A DNA stretch of 64,000 nt, taken from contig NZ_JAKGTQ010000003.1 of NCBI RefSeq assembly GCF_021568285.1, forward strand, positions 310,001 to 374,000, in the 5' to 3' direction. Positions 45,755 through 54,984 of the stretch are shown piece after piece. Source of the stretch: Rheinheimera sp. UJ63. GTDB taxonomy: Bacteria; Pseudomonadota; Gammaproteobacteria; Enterobacterales; Alteromonadaceae. The notes under the pieces are model-generated. The model was not told where the DNA came from, searched no databases, and saw nothing but the letters and a program-made list of their open reading frames with translations. The first letter of the stretch is position 1; every line of letters begins with the position of its first letter. The position numbers and the translations under genes are program-made.

Positions 45755-46510
45755 TTAGTTCAGCTTTTGCACTAGCTCAGCTAAATCTTGCACCACGTAA
45801 TCAGGTGCAGCCGCCAGCGGATAGAGGGTTTTGCCAGGCCTTGCCACAAAAGCGGTTTGCATACCGGCTGCTTTCGCGCCAGCAATATCCCAGCCGTGTG
45901 CCGCAACCATTAACGCCTCTTCTGGCTTAACGCCTAATTTAGCTAACGCCCAAGCATAAGCCCTGAGATCGGGTTTATACACTTTAATGTCTTCAATACT
46001 TAACCGTTGCTCGAAATAGTCGGTTAACCCCGCATGCGCAAACTGCGTGGCGACACCGTTATTCGATGAGTTGGTTAAGCTGACCAGCCGGTAACCTTTG
46101 GCCTTTAGTGCCGCCAAACCGGCTTTTACATCAGGGTGTGCTGGTAGTGACAATAAAGGCCCCTTGATCGCCGTCAGGGCTTGTTCTTCGGTTAAACGGA
46201 TTTGATTACTCTGCGCCACCATCAGCAGCGCAGCCACACCAATCTTGCCAAAGTCTTGGTAATCACCCGTGACAGTGGTCACTAAAGAATGATGCAACAT
46301 GGTTGAAAACCATAATGCGGTTAAATCGTCTCGGCCATTTAAAGCTTGGCCGATAGAACTGCGCATCGTTTCTAAATCTAACAGTGTTTCGTTAACATCA
46401 AAAACAATGACTTTAGGTTGAGTAGCAGCGTGACTCATCATTCCGGTCCCTAATAAAAACAGTAACACAAAAGCCAACCATGACCGTTGGCAACGGGGGA
46501 TAAAAGGCAT
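45755..46510 (-). CDS. HAD-type haloacid dehalogenase with signal peptide
   Basis: A 251-residue protein whose first 28 residues form a signal peptide (LAFVLLFLLGTGMMSHAA). The rest is a type II haloacid dehalogenase: nucleophile in FDVNETLLDLE (Asp39), SLTNSSNNG, KVYKPD with Lys and the C-terminal AAHGWDIAGAKAAG. Type II enzymes convert L-2-haloacids to D-2-hydroxyacids and are normally cytosolic; export to the periplasm is unusual. The real substrate may be a phosphate or other compound. Gene 108 bases after the AhpD-like gene, same strand. Confidence 0.87.
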   Translation of the reverse strand: MPFIPRCQRSWLAFVLLFLLGTGMMSHAATQPKVIVFDVNETLLDLETMRSSIGQALNGRDDLTALWFSTMLHHSLVTTVTGDYQDFGKIGVAALLMVAQSNQIRLTEEQALTAIKGPLLSLPAHPDVKAGLAALKAKGYRLVSLTNSSNNGVATQFAHAGLTDYFEQRLSIEDIKVYKPDLRAYAWALAKLGVKPEEALMVAAHGWDIAGAKAAGMQTAFVARPGKTLYPLAAAPDYVVQDLAELVQKLN

Positions 46511-46618
46511 TAGTCGTCAATTCCTCAGTGATTGATCAGACAAAGACAGCAAAGCGACGAATACTAGGCCACTTTGCTGTCGTCATTTAAGCAAATCATT
46601 TAAACAAACAAGCGAGGC

Positions 46619-47170
46619 TTATTTTGCAGACCAGCTAAATTTTTGAAATGGCGCATCAACCGGCGTCGCGGCTAAGTGATTGGTATAATTACTCATCACC
46701 TTCTGGGCTAAACCCAACACAATTTCTAACAACTGACGCTGGGTATAACCTGCAGCAAAGAAACGCTCAAGTTGCTCTGCTGAGGGTTTGCCGCGACTGC
46801 GCGTCATGGCAAGCGTGGTGTCGTGTAGTACTTGCAGCTTTTCTGTCGGTAAAGGCGCACGATTGCGTAATGCGTCGGTTAATGCGGCATCCACTTTCAT
46901 CATATGCGCAATACCCGTATGCGCGGGCACACAATAACCACATTCATGCTCAACGTTGATGGTTTGCCATACTACCGTTAATTCTTCTGCATTAAATGAC
47001 GATTCACTGAACAGCTTGTGCAGTACTTGATAGCCGTCTAACAACCCAGGCGCTTCTGCCATCACCGCATGTAAATTAGGAATAAAACCAAAGGCGCTTA
47101 ATGAGTTTTGTAGCATTGGCTTGCTGTCATCTGGCGCGGTATCGACGGTGTGCAAAGTGAAGTGACTCAT
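46619..47170 (-). CDS. AhpD/carboxymuconolactone decarboxylase-family protein
   Basis: About 183 residues. The AhpD-like redox motif ECGYCVPAHT (C-x2-C-x3-H) is present near residues 77-86. Members act as thiol-dependent peroxidases; the protein is probably cytosolic and takes part in oxidative defence. ATG 47170 is preferred to the one two codons upstream, since AAGGA lies nine bases before it. Its promoter carries two copies of a TetR-type palindrome also found by the DoxX-like gene. It may be co-transcribed with the exported dehalogenase. Confidence 0.88.
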   Translation of the reverse strand: MSHFTLHTVDTAPDDSKPMLQNSLSAFGFIPNLHAVMAEAPGLLDGYQVLHKLFSESSFNAEELTVVWQTINVEHECGYCVPAHTGIAHMMKVDAALTDALRNRAPLPTEKLQVLHDTTLAMTRSRGKPSAEQLERFFAAGYTQRQLLEIVLGLAQKVMSNYTNHLAATPVDAPFQKFSWSAK

Positions 47171-47235
47171 AATCATGATCCTTAGTTAATAGCGAGAAAG
47201 TATCTGACGACAATATTTGCCGCGCTGATGGAGTT

Positions 47236-47264
47236 ACTATAACTAATTATGAACAGTCGTTCAA
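47236..47264 (-). promoter_or_regulatory. Promoter of the AhpD-like gene
   Basis: On the minus strand TTGAAC (47264-47259) and TATAGT (47241-47236) are spaced by 17 bases. These are the same two hexamers and spacing as the DoxX-like gene promoter at 34107-34135. Confidence 0.6.
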
Positions 47265-47287
47265 GTTATTTATGAGCAACTGTTCAA
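47249..47287. promoter_or_regulatory. Two tandem TetR-type operators
   Basis: ATGAACAGTCGTTCAA (47249-47264) covers the -35 of the AhpD-like promoter; ATGAGCAACTGTTCAA (47272-47287) lies 23 bases away, centre to centre. Both are TGARC-N4-GTTCA dyads. The second differs in 2 of 16 bases from the site at the TetR gene (34107-34122, reverse strand). Confidence 0.65.
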
Positions 47288-47318
47288 ATATGTCAGTAAT
47301 ACACTTTCATAAAGTGTG

Positions 47319-47996
47319 CTATACCTGTGCATGCTGACGGATCAAGTTATGATAAATATGATGTAAGCGGTCTAATTCAGCGCGCTCTACCCCCGAGTGA
47401 CCTGCCAAGGCTTGAATACTTAAATCCAGTTGATATAAGGTTTCGCGCATTGCCGTGCCGGGGATCATGCTTTGTAACCAACTGATGGCCGCCACACGCT
47501 GCCCGGCGGTCACTGGCATCACCTGATGTAAGGTTGCCGAGGAATACAACACCGCATCACCGGCAGCGAGCTTAACGCTTTGCTCACCAAAATCGGTTTG
47601 AATGACTAACTCGCCACCTTGGTAGTCTTCTGGCTCTGATAAAAACACCGTGATGGAGAGATCTGAACGCAATATCTGTTGATCCGGTAAACGCATAATG
47701 GCGGCATCGACATGCCAGCCATAATGCCCACCTTCTGCATAACTGTTAAAACACGGTGGATAAATACGATGTGGTAAGGCTGCAGCCATCAAACTGGCGT
47801 TATACCCAAACTTCGCCAGTAAACGATTAGCCAGTTGCTGTACCTGGTGATGATCACGGTCTGCTTGTGCATTGTGTTTCACTACCGCCGCCATCCCCAT
47901 TGCACTGCCCTTGCCATCTAACCAAGGCACGTGTTGCAGCGCTTGACGAAATTCTGCCACTTCAGTTTTAGTCAGTAATTGCTTTAACACGTGCAT
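47319..47996 (-). CDS. Fe(II)/2-oxoglutarate PKHD-type hydroxylase (PiuC/YbiX-like)
   Basis: A 225-residue dioxygenase of the YbiX/PiuC family: iron ligands H-x-D in YGWHVDAAIM and the distal His in SSATLHQVMPV, with the 2-oxoglutarate Arg in GQRVAAISW. It follows a Fiu/PiuA-like TonB receptor by 30 bases, as in E. coli fiu-ybiX and Pseudomonas piuA-piuC. It may hydroxylate a siderophore or receptor-linked target under iron limitation. Confidence 0.92.
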   Translation of the reverse strand: MHVLKQLLTKTEVAEFRQALQHVPWLDGKGSAMGMAAVVKHNAQADRDHHQVQQLANRLLAKFGYNASLMAAALPHRIYPPCFNSYAEGGHYGWHVDAAIMRLPDQQILRSDLSITVFLSEPEDYQGGELVIQTDFGEQSVKLAAGDAVLYSSATLHQVMPVTAGQRVAAISWLQSMIPGTAMRETLYQLDLSIQALAGHSGVERAELDRLHHIYHNLIRQHAQV

Positions 47997-48026
47997 GTTT
48001 TAGCTCCTAAAGGTTAATAATGAAGT

Positions 48027-50336
48027 TTAAAATTCATAGGTTAAGGTTGCACGAACAGAACGGGCATCACCCAAGTACATAAAGGCGCCAGAACGATAAG
48101 CCGCAGTCCAGTATTCTTTATTGGTGACATTACCGATATTCATACGCAAGGTGGTGGCCTCGTTGATGTTATAGTTGGCAAATAAACCCAACACGGCATA
48201 ACTCGGTACCACTATGCTGTAATCGTTAATCGTGCTATTGAAACCGGCTGCTGTATCGGGCTGACCGCCATAGATTTCGCTTTTATAGCTGTAATCTCCG
48301 CCCAGCACTAAATCAGGCGTTAATTGATAACGTAACTGCACATATACACTTTCATCAGCAAAGTTACTTAGCGCCAAACCAATATTGCTAGGCTCAATTG
48401 AATCCAGCACCTCTGACTGCATAATGGCCGCACTGGCTTGCACACTGAGCTTATCGGTTAAATTACCATTGATGGCAAACTCGACACCCTGAATACGGTT
48501 TTTACCGGTGTTTAAAGTCCCTAAGGTTGAATAAGCATCGCCAACACTTTCCATCACATCAGACTTCGTTGTGGTAAACCATGCTGCCGCTAAAAATAAG
48601 CGTTCATCTAACAGCGACCATTTAGTGCCTAATTCAATATTTTGCACTGTTTCTGGATCGGCTAATGCTGCTTGTTCTGGATCGCCACAAAGACCGCCAT
48701 AGCCACAGTTTGCGCCCAGATCAGACTCGCCACCATTAATGTTGGTCGCGGTGGCGTAACTTAGATACACGTTACCCTGCTCGCTCAAGCTGTATACCAG
48801 CCCCAAATGACCATTGTAAAAACGGTCTTTATACGCATATTGCACCGGCTGACCAGAGGAAAGGACATCATTACTGTAATCGATTTGATCTACCCGCAGC
48901 CCCGCGAACGCTTGCCATTTATCATTCAGTGTGGCGGTATCCATAACATACGCGGCTAGCGTTTTGGCTTTAAACAAGGCGTCTGAACTGCCCTTCTCGA
49001 TATTACGGCCAATAATATTATCGGCATTCGCGTAAACCTCACCCATGCCATCCAGTAAGCAATAACTGTTACTAACTGACGAGCGCCCTGCAACACGGCA
49101 ATTAGTGCTGTTTTGGTAACTGATATCATAGACACCGTTATCCACTTGCTCGTCACTGATTTCCAGACCCAATAACAGCTGATGTGCTACCGAGCCGGTT
49201 TGGGTATCCCAAAATAAATTAAATTGGCTGGCAAAATACTCAACATCTTGCCAACCTTGATGGGTACTTAGCACTATGGTCTGAGCATTCGGCGCTGTTA
49301 AATCAGAGGCATCTCGTTCAGTGCCACGGGCACCGGTCGCTAAATAACCGTTGCGGGTTTCCCCATAGCGGGTGGCATTATGAAAACGCAGATTATCCGC
49401 TAACTGCCATTCAACCCGAAAGGTCGCGGCGGCCACTTCTGAATGTAAAAAGTCTTCTTGCTGCGCATATACCGGAATATCACTTAATGGCTTGCGACTA
49501 TCTTGTTGATAATAACTGCCTAAATCCGGTGTATCTTCGGCTTTTAAATAATACACATCAGCAAAAGTTTTAAGCGAACTGGCATTATCATACACCCCCG
49601 ATAACAAAGCGCCTTCACGGCTGCGGCTAATTCCTTCGCGCCCTGGAGCATCCTCTGCCGTGCTCAGTAAATTGATACGGGTAGCAAAGTCGTTGGCAAT
49701 CGGCGTATTGTAATCCAGCACAAGACGATGATGTTCATCCGTGCCGAGGCTGGCATCCATACGGCCAAAATCGTAAGACGTTGAGGCTTTTTTACTAATA
49801 CTGTTAACGGCCCCACCCGATGAACCGCGCCCGGCAAAAGTCGAGCTGGGGCCCTTGGTAATTTCAATTTGTTCTGTGGCAAAACTTTCGCGGGTGGTCA
49901 TGCCTGGATCGCGTAAGCCGTCGACAAATACATCTGAGCGCGCTTCATGCCCGCGAATAATATAACGATCACCAAAGGCATTACCGTTTTCGCCCGTGCC
50001 CAGGGTAACGCCCGCTTGTGCCGCTAAAATTTCTTTGAGATCCGACTTACCCGACTCTTCAATTTGATCTTTGGTTAAAACCGTAATGGTTTGAGGTGTA
50101 TCGAGCAGCGGTGCCGTGCGACGCAAATCACCTGATTGCTCTACCTGATATTTAGAAAAACGTACACCGTGGATCTTAATTAATTCGATGGCCTGCTCTT
50201 GGCAATTGGGCTCGGCAGTATCGCACTCAATCACAATTTCTTCGGCAGAAACCTGCCCGAGTGTTAGGGCTAAAGTGGTAAAAAGCGCTTTGGAACCAAA
50301 ATGGTTCGACGGGTGTTTAGAGGTTACTTTCGTCAT
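48027..50336 (-). CDS. TonB-dependent siderophore receptor (Fiu/PiuA-like)
   Basis: About 769 residues: signal peptide (to about LGQVSA), plug with PQTITVLTKDQIEES, RGHEARSDVFVDGLRDPG and EITKGPSSTFAGRGSSGGAVN, then a beta-barrel ending in the aromatic YEF. Fiu/PiuA import catecholate ferric siderophores. ATG 50336 follows AAGGGA at six bases; upstream starts are less likely. Pairing with the PiuC-like gene supports the assignment. A Fur-box-like site lies about 70 bases upstream. Confidence 0.92.
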   Translation of the reverse strand: MTKVTSKHPSNHFGSKALFTTLALTLGQVSAEEIVIECDTAEPNCQEQAIELIKIHGVRFSKYQVEQSGDLRRTAPLLDTPQTITVLTKDQIEESGKSDLKEILAAQAGVTLGTGENGNAFGDRYIIRGHEARSDVFVDGLRDPGMTTRESFATEQIEITKGPSSTFAGRGSSGGAVNSISKKASTSYDFGRMDASLGTDEHHRLVLDYNTPIANDFATRINLLSTAEDAPGREGISRSREGALLSGVYDNASSLKTFADVYYLKAEDTPDLGSYYQQDSRKPLSDIPVYAQQEDFLHSEVAAATFRVEWQLADNLRFHNATRYGETRNGYLATGARGTERDASDLTAPNAQTIVLSTHQGWQDVEYFASQFNLFWDTQTGSVAHQLLLGLEISDEQVDNGVYDISYQNSTNCRVAGRSSVSNSYCLLDGMGEVYANADNIIGRNIEKGSSDALFKAKTLAAYVMDTATLNDKWQAFAGLRVDQIDYSNDVLSSGQPVQYAYKDRFYNGHLGLVYSLSEQGNVYLSYATATNINGGESDLGANCGYGGLCGDPEQAALADPETVQNIELGTKWSLLDERLFLAAAWFTTTKSDVMESVGDAYSTLGTLNTGKNRIQGVEFAINGNLTDKLSVQASAAIMQSEVLDSIEPSNIGLALSNFADESVYVQLRYQLTPDLVLGGDYSYKSEIYGGQPDTAAGFNSTINDYSIVVPSYAVLGLFANYNINEATTLRMNIGNVTNKEYWTAAYRSGAFMYLGDARSVRATLTYEF

Positions 50337-50404
50337 TATCATTCCCTTAAAGAGGTAAACCAATCAGGGCCGAAAGCATAAAAGGTTTCGCCCAATCTGT
50401 AAAC

Positions 50405-50423
50405 CTAAATGATAACTATTTTT
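50405..50423. promoter_or_regulatory. Fur-box-like sequence
   Basis: CTAAATGATAACTATTTTT matches 12 of 19 positions of the GATAATGATAATCATTATC consensus. It lies 69 bases before the Fiu-like receptor start, where Fur would repress. Confidence 0.45.
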
Positions 50424-50475
50424 ATTTGCATGCGCATTATCTGAGCAGCCAACCCAAAAAAACGGCTTTAGACAT

Positions 50476-50510
50476 AAAAAAACCGCCACAATAAAGGTGG
50501 CGGTTTTTTT
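50476..50510. terminator. Bidirectional intrinsic terminator
   Basis: CCGCCAC pairs with GTGGCGG around a seven-base loop, with seven A before and seven T after. It lies 20 bases after the stop of the minus-strand GNAT-nitrilase gene and ends that transcript. Confidence 0.9.
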
Positions 50511-50529
50511 ATAATGGGCTTAACGCAGT

Positions 50530-52062
50530 TTACTTTTCTGGCTGCTGTACCAAAGATAATTGATACACATCGTGCCGTCGATCTTTCATGGTATGCACAC
50601 TGCCGTGAGTATGTAACTCTTTTAACAGATCCAAATTAACATCAACAATCAATAGCATCTCAGAATTGGGCGTTGCCTCGGCTTTAATACCGGTGGTTGG
50701 AAACGAAAAGTCTGATGGCGTAAACAAGGCTGACTGCGCATATTGAATATCCATGTTATTAACACGGGCCAAATTACCCACTGCACCGGCAATCGCCACA
50801 TAACATTCGTTTTCAATGGCTCGGGCCATGGCACAGTGCCGCACACGGGTGTAACCATTTTGCGTATCCGTTAAAAATGGCACAAATAGAATATTCATGC
50901 CTTGATCGGATAATAAGCGCGCGTATTCAGGGAACTCGACATCGTAACAAATCATAATGCCAATTTTGCCACAGTCGGTATCGAACACCTTGATTTTATT
51001 GCCGCCATGCATCGCCCAGTTGCGTTTTTCAGCTGGCGTGACGTGCACCTTGTCATATTGCTCCCAACTGCCGTCACGGCGGCATAAAAAGCCACTGTTG
51101 TGCAGTTTGCCATCATACATATAAGGCATGCTGCCGGTAATGATATTGATGTTGTAAGAAATGGCGAATTCAATAAACTTATCACGGATCGTTTCGGTGT
51201 ACTTTGACAACTCGCGAATACTTTGCGTAACACTTAAATGGTTGTAATGCTCCATCAGCGGTGCAGCGAACAGTTCAGGGAATAAGATAAAATCGCTTTT
51301 ATAATCTGACACGGCATCAACAAAAAACTCCATCTGCTCAAAAAGCTGATTGATATCTTTCATATTGCGCATTTGCCATTGCACTAAACCTAAGCGTACT
51401 TCGGCTTTAGGGGCATTGATTAGCTTTACCGATTTGGTGTAATAAATATTGGCCCATTCTAATAAGGTGGCATATTCTTGCGACTCGGTATCACCACGCA
51501 AATACCCTTTGAGTAATTTGCGCACATGAAAGCCATTGGCTAACTGAAAACTTAACACCGGATCATAGATCTGTTTGCTTTTTACCTTTTCAATGTATTG
51601 CTTGGCACTTAATTTTTCTGCATGTTCATTATAGTTAGGCATGCGACCGCCGGCCATAATGGCGCGCAAATTAAGATTTTCGCAAAGCTCTTTGCGTACA
51701 TCATATAAACGACGTGCTAAACGTAAACCACGGTAGTCGGGGTGAATAAACACTTCGATACCGTATAAAATATCGCCATGTGGGTCATGATTATTAAACG
51801 AAAAACCGGTAACAATTTGCTCGTAAGTATGTTCGTCGCTGAATTTGCTGTAATCAATAATCAGAGAAAAGGCACAGCCAACAACTTTACCGTCCACACA
51901 GGCACAAATTTGCCCCTCGGGAAACTTGGCTAACAAGGTATCAATCACCTCTTCGCTCCAACTGAGCAATGGGCCTGATTTATACACCTGCTCAGAAGCA
52001 TGGCGTAACTCAGTCATGTCTTCTTTGGTTAAATGGCGAATTTCTATATGGCTAGCTTCCAT
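50530..52062 (-). CDS. Fused GNAT acetyltransferase and carbon-nitrogen hydrolase
   Basis: About 510 residues. Residues 1-190 are a GNAT domain (HPDYRGLRLARRLYDVRKEL is the acetyl-CoA loop). Residues 210-500 are a nitrilase-superfamily domain with catalytic Glu in LFPELFAAPL, Lys in YDKVHVTPAEKR and Cys in GIMICYDVEFPEYARL. Such fusions are widespread but of unknown substrate; the amidase could release an amine that the GNAT acetylates, or the reverse. ATG 52062 is chosen since AGGAG lies six bases before it. Confidence 0.9.
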   Translation of the reverse strand: MEASHIEIRHLTKEDMTELRHASEQVYKSGPLLSWSEEVIDTLLAKFPEGQICACVDGKVVGCAFSLIIDYSKFSDEHTYEQIVTGFSFNNHDPHGDILYGIEVFIHPDYRGLRLARRLYDVRKELCENLNLRAIMAGGRMPNYNEHAEKLSAKQYIEKVKSKQIYDPVLSFQLANGFHVRKLLKGYLRGDTESQEYATLLEWANIYYTKSVKLINAPKAEVRLGLVQWQMRNMKDINQLFEQMEFFVDAVSDYKSDFILFPELFAAPLMEHYNHLSVTQSIRELSKYTETIRDKFIEFAISYNINIITGSMPYMYDGKLHNSGFLCRRDGSWEQYDKVHVTPAEKRNWAMHGGNKIKVFDTDCGKIGIMICYDVEFPEYARLLSDQGMNILFVPFLTDTQNGYTRVRHCAMARAIENECYVAIAGAVGNLARVNNMDIQYAQSALFTPSDFSFPTTGIKAEATPNSEMLLIVDVNLDLLKELHTHGSVHTMKDRRHDVYQLSLVQQPEK

Positions 52063-52261
52063 GAAGTCTCCTGCTTTCAATACACTATCTTTAACTTAGC
52101 TTAACACTATCACAAATAACCGACTACTACCGTATCACTCAGACCGTGTTTAATTGATTATTTAGGCTCAAAATGAAAGGTAGGTTTATGATCAACCCAA
52201 ATTGGCAGAAGACTGGGCGCATCAATACCTTGGCAGTAGGTATCTATTCGCCCAGCTGAAT

Positions 52262-54184
52262 TTACACTTGATAACGTGCCAGCAATTGCTTGGCTTCGTT
52301 GGCGGCCTGTTGCAATGCGTTAGCCGCATTTTGCGTTTCTTGAGCATAGGTTGAATTTTGTTCCGCGCCTTGCTTAATTGTCTCAACATTTCGACTGACA
52401 TCTTCAGCGACGACACTTTGCTGCTCGGCGGCGCTGGCAATGTCGGCATTGATGGCATTAATGCGTTTTGAGGCATCTAACACCTGTTGTAATGCATTAA
52501 CAGCTTGCTGTGCCGACTGGGTGTTATTTTCAGACATCTGTTGCTGCGCGGCTGAAAAACTCGACACATCATTCACATTACCTTGCAAGCGCACAATCAT
52601 GGTTTGAATTTCATCGGTTGAAGATTGTGTTTTACCGGCTAAGTTTCGTACTTCTGAGGCGACCACCGCAAAACCACGACCTTGCTCACCCGCTCTAGCC
52701 GCTTCAATAGCGGCATTCAGCGCCAGCAAATTGGTTTGTTCGGCAATCGATTTAATCACATTCAATACCGTGGCAATATCTTCACTGGCCGAGTTTAACT
52801 CTTTCACCACTTTTGAAGACGCCGAGGCTTTTTCCTGTTGCTGCTCGATACTTTTCAATAATTGTTGTGTTTGCAGATTGGCTTTATCGGTTAACTCAAA
52901 TACAGAACCCGCCACATGCTCTGCATCCACCGTACTTTGCGCCACTGTTTGTGCGGTTACTGCCATTTCGTGAATTGACGCCGCAGCATGATCGGTTTGT
53001 TGCCTTTGTGAAGCACTCGCTGCTGTGGCACGGTCTGCCAAACTGCTCAGATCGTTAGCTGAGTGCTGCAATGCTTCGCTGGTATGGGCAAACTTAGCAA
53101 TAGTCTGGCGAACATGTTCCAGTAGCTGATTAAACTCTTGCGCCATAGTGCCAATTTCATCTTTTGTGGTAATGGATAGACGCTGTGTTAAATCGCCGCC
53201 GCCTTGGGTAATTTGCGTTAATCGGCTAATGGTTTGTGTTAAAGGTGCCGCAATCAAGCGATTCACTAACACTGCTATCAACACGATAATCAGCAAACCA
53301 ATAAAAATCACAGCAAAACCAATTTTAAATGATTCAGCTCTTACCAGCGCAGCGACATCATCATGATTAATTGCCACAATGACTCGATATTGCCATGCAG
53401 GGTAATCATTATTAATGACGGTCCAATCACTGTCTGAGCCGGCTAAGATACTTTCAATTGCAGCAGTGGTTTGGTTATCTGAATGCATCCGCACACGGTT
53501 TTTGTCATCGACCACGGCCACAAAGCCTTTTGATAACAATTTGCTGTCTTTAATACTGGCTTCAAGTTCAGTTAAGTCGGCTTTGTAACCAACATAAGCA
53601 ATTCCCACGACTTGCTGTGCCGAGTTGAATAACGGGGTATAGCCGGTGAGATAAGGCGTGCCTAAAATATCAACTTGCCCAAAAAAGGCCTTGCCTTGTT
53701 TTATTAATTCAATCACGGTACCGCTCGGATTTAACTGTGTACCAATGGCTCGCTGCCCATTCACCAGCACATTGGTGGCCACCCGTACAAAATTATCACC
53801 ATCTCGGCTAAAAAGTGTGGCCGTGCCACCGGCGATATCGGTTAGCTCATCAACGAGTTTAAAGTTATTGGCTTGTGGTACATCGTTAATCAGTAAATCA
53901 GGCACCATAACCTCTTTAACTTGTACCGGTTGACTTAAAGCCACAGGCCCCTCCTGTTCAATCCGTTGCAACAACAATTTCATGGTACTGGCGACACGGT
54001 CTTGCATCAGATTATCGGTTACAGAAAGAAGTTTAACCACGCTGGAGTTGAGCTGCTGAGCGCTTTGTGTCACTTGCTGCTTTATTGCTGTGTTGGTGCG
54101 AACATAGGTCAATCCGACCGCGATCAGCATTAAGCACACTATTAATACGCTCACCGATAATACAAACTTTCGTTGAATAGACAT
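52262..54184 (-). CDS. Methyl-accepting chemotaxis protein with Cache sensor
   Basis: A 640-residue inner-membrane chemoreceptor: membrane segment 9-28, periplasmic single-Cache-type sensor to about 275 ([32 protein letters not shown]), second membrane segment about 283-305, HAMP, then the signalling domain with hairpin tip [20 protein letters not shown]. It sends attractant signals to CheA. The Cache form with N-terminal GTATLF resembles receptors for organic acids, but the ligand is unknown. Monocistronic. Confidence 0.94.
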   Translation of the reverse strand: MSIQRKFVLSVSVLIVCLMLIAVGLTYVRTNTAIKQQVTQSAQQLNSSVVKLLSVTDNLMQDRVASTMKLLLQRIEQEGPVALSQPVQVKEVMVPDLLINDVPQANNFKLVDELTDIAGGTATLFSRDGDNFVRVATNVLVNGQRAIGTQLNPSGTVIELIKQGKAFFGQVDILGTPYLTGYTPLFNSAQQVVGIAYVGYKADLTELEASIKDSKLLSKGFVAVVDDKNRVRMHSDNQTTAAIESILAGSDSDWTVINNDYPAWQYRVIVAINHDDVAALVRAESFKIGFAVIFIGLLIIVLIAVLVNRLIAAPLTQTISRLTQITQGGGDLTQRLSITTKDEIGTMAQEFNQLLEHVRQTIAKFAHTSEALQHSANDLSSLADRATAASASQRQQTDHAAASIHEMAVTAQTVAQSTVDAEHVAGSVFELTDKANLQTQQLLKSIEQQQEKASASSKVVKELNSASEDIATVLNVIKSIAEQTNLLALNAAIEAARAGEQGRGFAVVASEVRNLAGKTQSSTDEIQTMIVRLQGNVNDVSSFSAAQQQMSENNTQSAQQAVNALQQVLDASKRINAINADIASAAEQQSVVAEDVSRNVETIKQGAEQNSTYAQETQNAANALQQAANEAKQLLARYQV

Positions 54185-54334
54185 ATATTTATAGCCTCAA
54201 AAGTAATCGTGACGTGGGTACTGCGGATAACAACGCAGAACGTTGTCTAATATTATGTCGGCACACTACCTGATTTTATGACTTTGCGATATCGGTAGAG
54301 GCACTTAAACCCTAATACTTTTATCAATCAAAAC

Positions 54335-54616
54335 TCACGCTGTTGGCAACAAGGCACACTGACTTAATGTTGACGAGTGTATCTGCCTATCTATAAGGTT
54401 TAGCAGATGATTGACCCAAAATACATTTAACGACAAAACAAACGCAGTAAAAGCCGGAAACATCAAGACGATACCAAGGTATTCCCCTGAAAATCGGTTA
54501 AACCAGCTGATATGACCAAAACCATACCAAGCCATTAGCAATAGCGTTCGTCTTAGAACACTGCATCGGTAAACTGGAGTATTGCCTCGCTTTTCTATAA
54601 ATAAAAACCATTGCAA
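54335..54616 (-). CDS. Possible small membrane protein (TTG start)
   Basis: A 93-codon frame with two hydrophobic stretches (LLLMAWYGFGHI and LGIVLMFPAFTAFVLSLNVFWVNHLL). It has a TTG start with GAGGGG close upstream. I recognise no family. It may be a small inner-membrane protein, a remnant, or chance; the amphipathic-looking helices favour a real product slightly. Confidence 0.3.
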   Translation of the reverse strand: MQWFLFIEKRGNTPVYRCSVLRRTLLLMAWYGFGHISWFNRFSGEYLGIVLMFPAFTAFVLSLNVFWVNHLLNLIDRQIHSSTLSQCALLPTA

Positions 54617-54634
54617 AACCCCTCAAAATGTCAT

Positions 54635-54654
54635 ACCAATTAAAATTAATTGGT
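54635..54654. promoter_or_regulatory. Dyad overlapping a promoter -35
   Basis: ACCAATTA-AAAT-TAATTGGT is a perfect eight-base dyad whose last T is the first base of TTGACA. It may be an operator; TTGGT/ACCAA halves resemble those bound by UxuR/ExuR-type GntR proteins. Confidence 0.45.
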
Positions 54655-54682
54655 TGACAATAAAGTCGCTGGCGCCTACCTT
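54654..54682 (+). promoter_or_regulatory. Plus-strand sigma-70 promoter
   Basis: TTGACA (54654-54659), 17 bases, then TACCTT (54677-54682). The -35 is perfect and the -10 is weak. No plus-strand protein gene follows for 1.4 kb. Confidence 0.5.
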
Positions 54683-54689
54683 ATGCCTC

Positions 54690-54942
54690 ACCCTGTGATG
54701 TTTTGTTGTTTAACCCTTTAGTAAGTTTGCCAATAACCTGCTTTAGCAACACAACCGATAATGTTTTAGCAGCGGTTAGCTACAACAGATATAAACCTGA
54801 AACCACAGCGGGCACGCGCCCAATCAATCAAGCTAACATGATTAACATGTATAAGTTAATGGTGTAACGGCTAAACGCTTTATAAAACGCTGTACCCTAC
54901 ATACAGCGAGAGGCCCTTCTGATGAAGGGCCTCTTATATTTT
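54690..54942 (+). ncRNA. Candidate non-coding RNA
   Basis: From the promoter above to the terminator at 54909-54942, about 250 bases are without a usable reading frame. A hairpin CGCTGTA/TACAGCG (54888-54908) directly precedes the terminator stem, so a shorter RNA of about 55 bases is also possible. It does not look like tRNA, 6S, tmRNA or SRP RNA. No family is recognised. Confidence 0.4.
54909..54942 (+). terminator. Plus-strand intrinsic terminator without a plus-strand gene
   Basis: AGAGGCCCTT-CTGATG-AAGGGCCTCT followed by TATATTTT. The T-run is only on the plus strand, so it ends a rightward RNA, though no rightward gene precedes it. Confidence 0.8.
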
Positions 54943-54950
54943 GCAGACAT

Positions 54951-54984
54951 AAAAAATGCAGCGATGATCGCTGCATTTTTTTTA
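54951..54984. terminator. Bidirectional terminator
   Basis: AAAAAATGCAGCGAT pairs perfectly with ATCGCTGCATTTTTT. It lies 88 bases past the stop of the minus-strand GntR gene and would end that transcript and any rightward one. Confidence 0.85.

Noticed and set aside
46619-47170. Synteny with E. coli ynjA
   Set aside because: It is also a CMD-family protein, but its sequence and position (away from ynjB, other operon) do not match what I recall of YnjA.
54690-54942. tRNA, 6S, tmRNA or SRP RNA
   Set aside because: No T-loop GTTCRA, no 6S-like long bulged stem and no tag reading frame could be seen.
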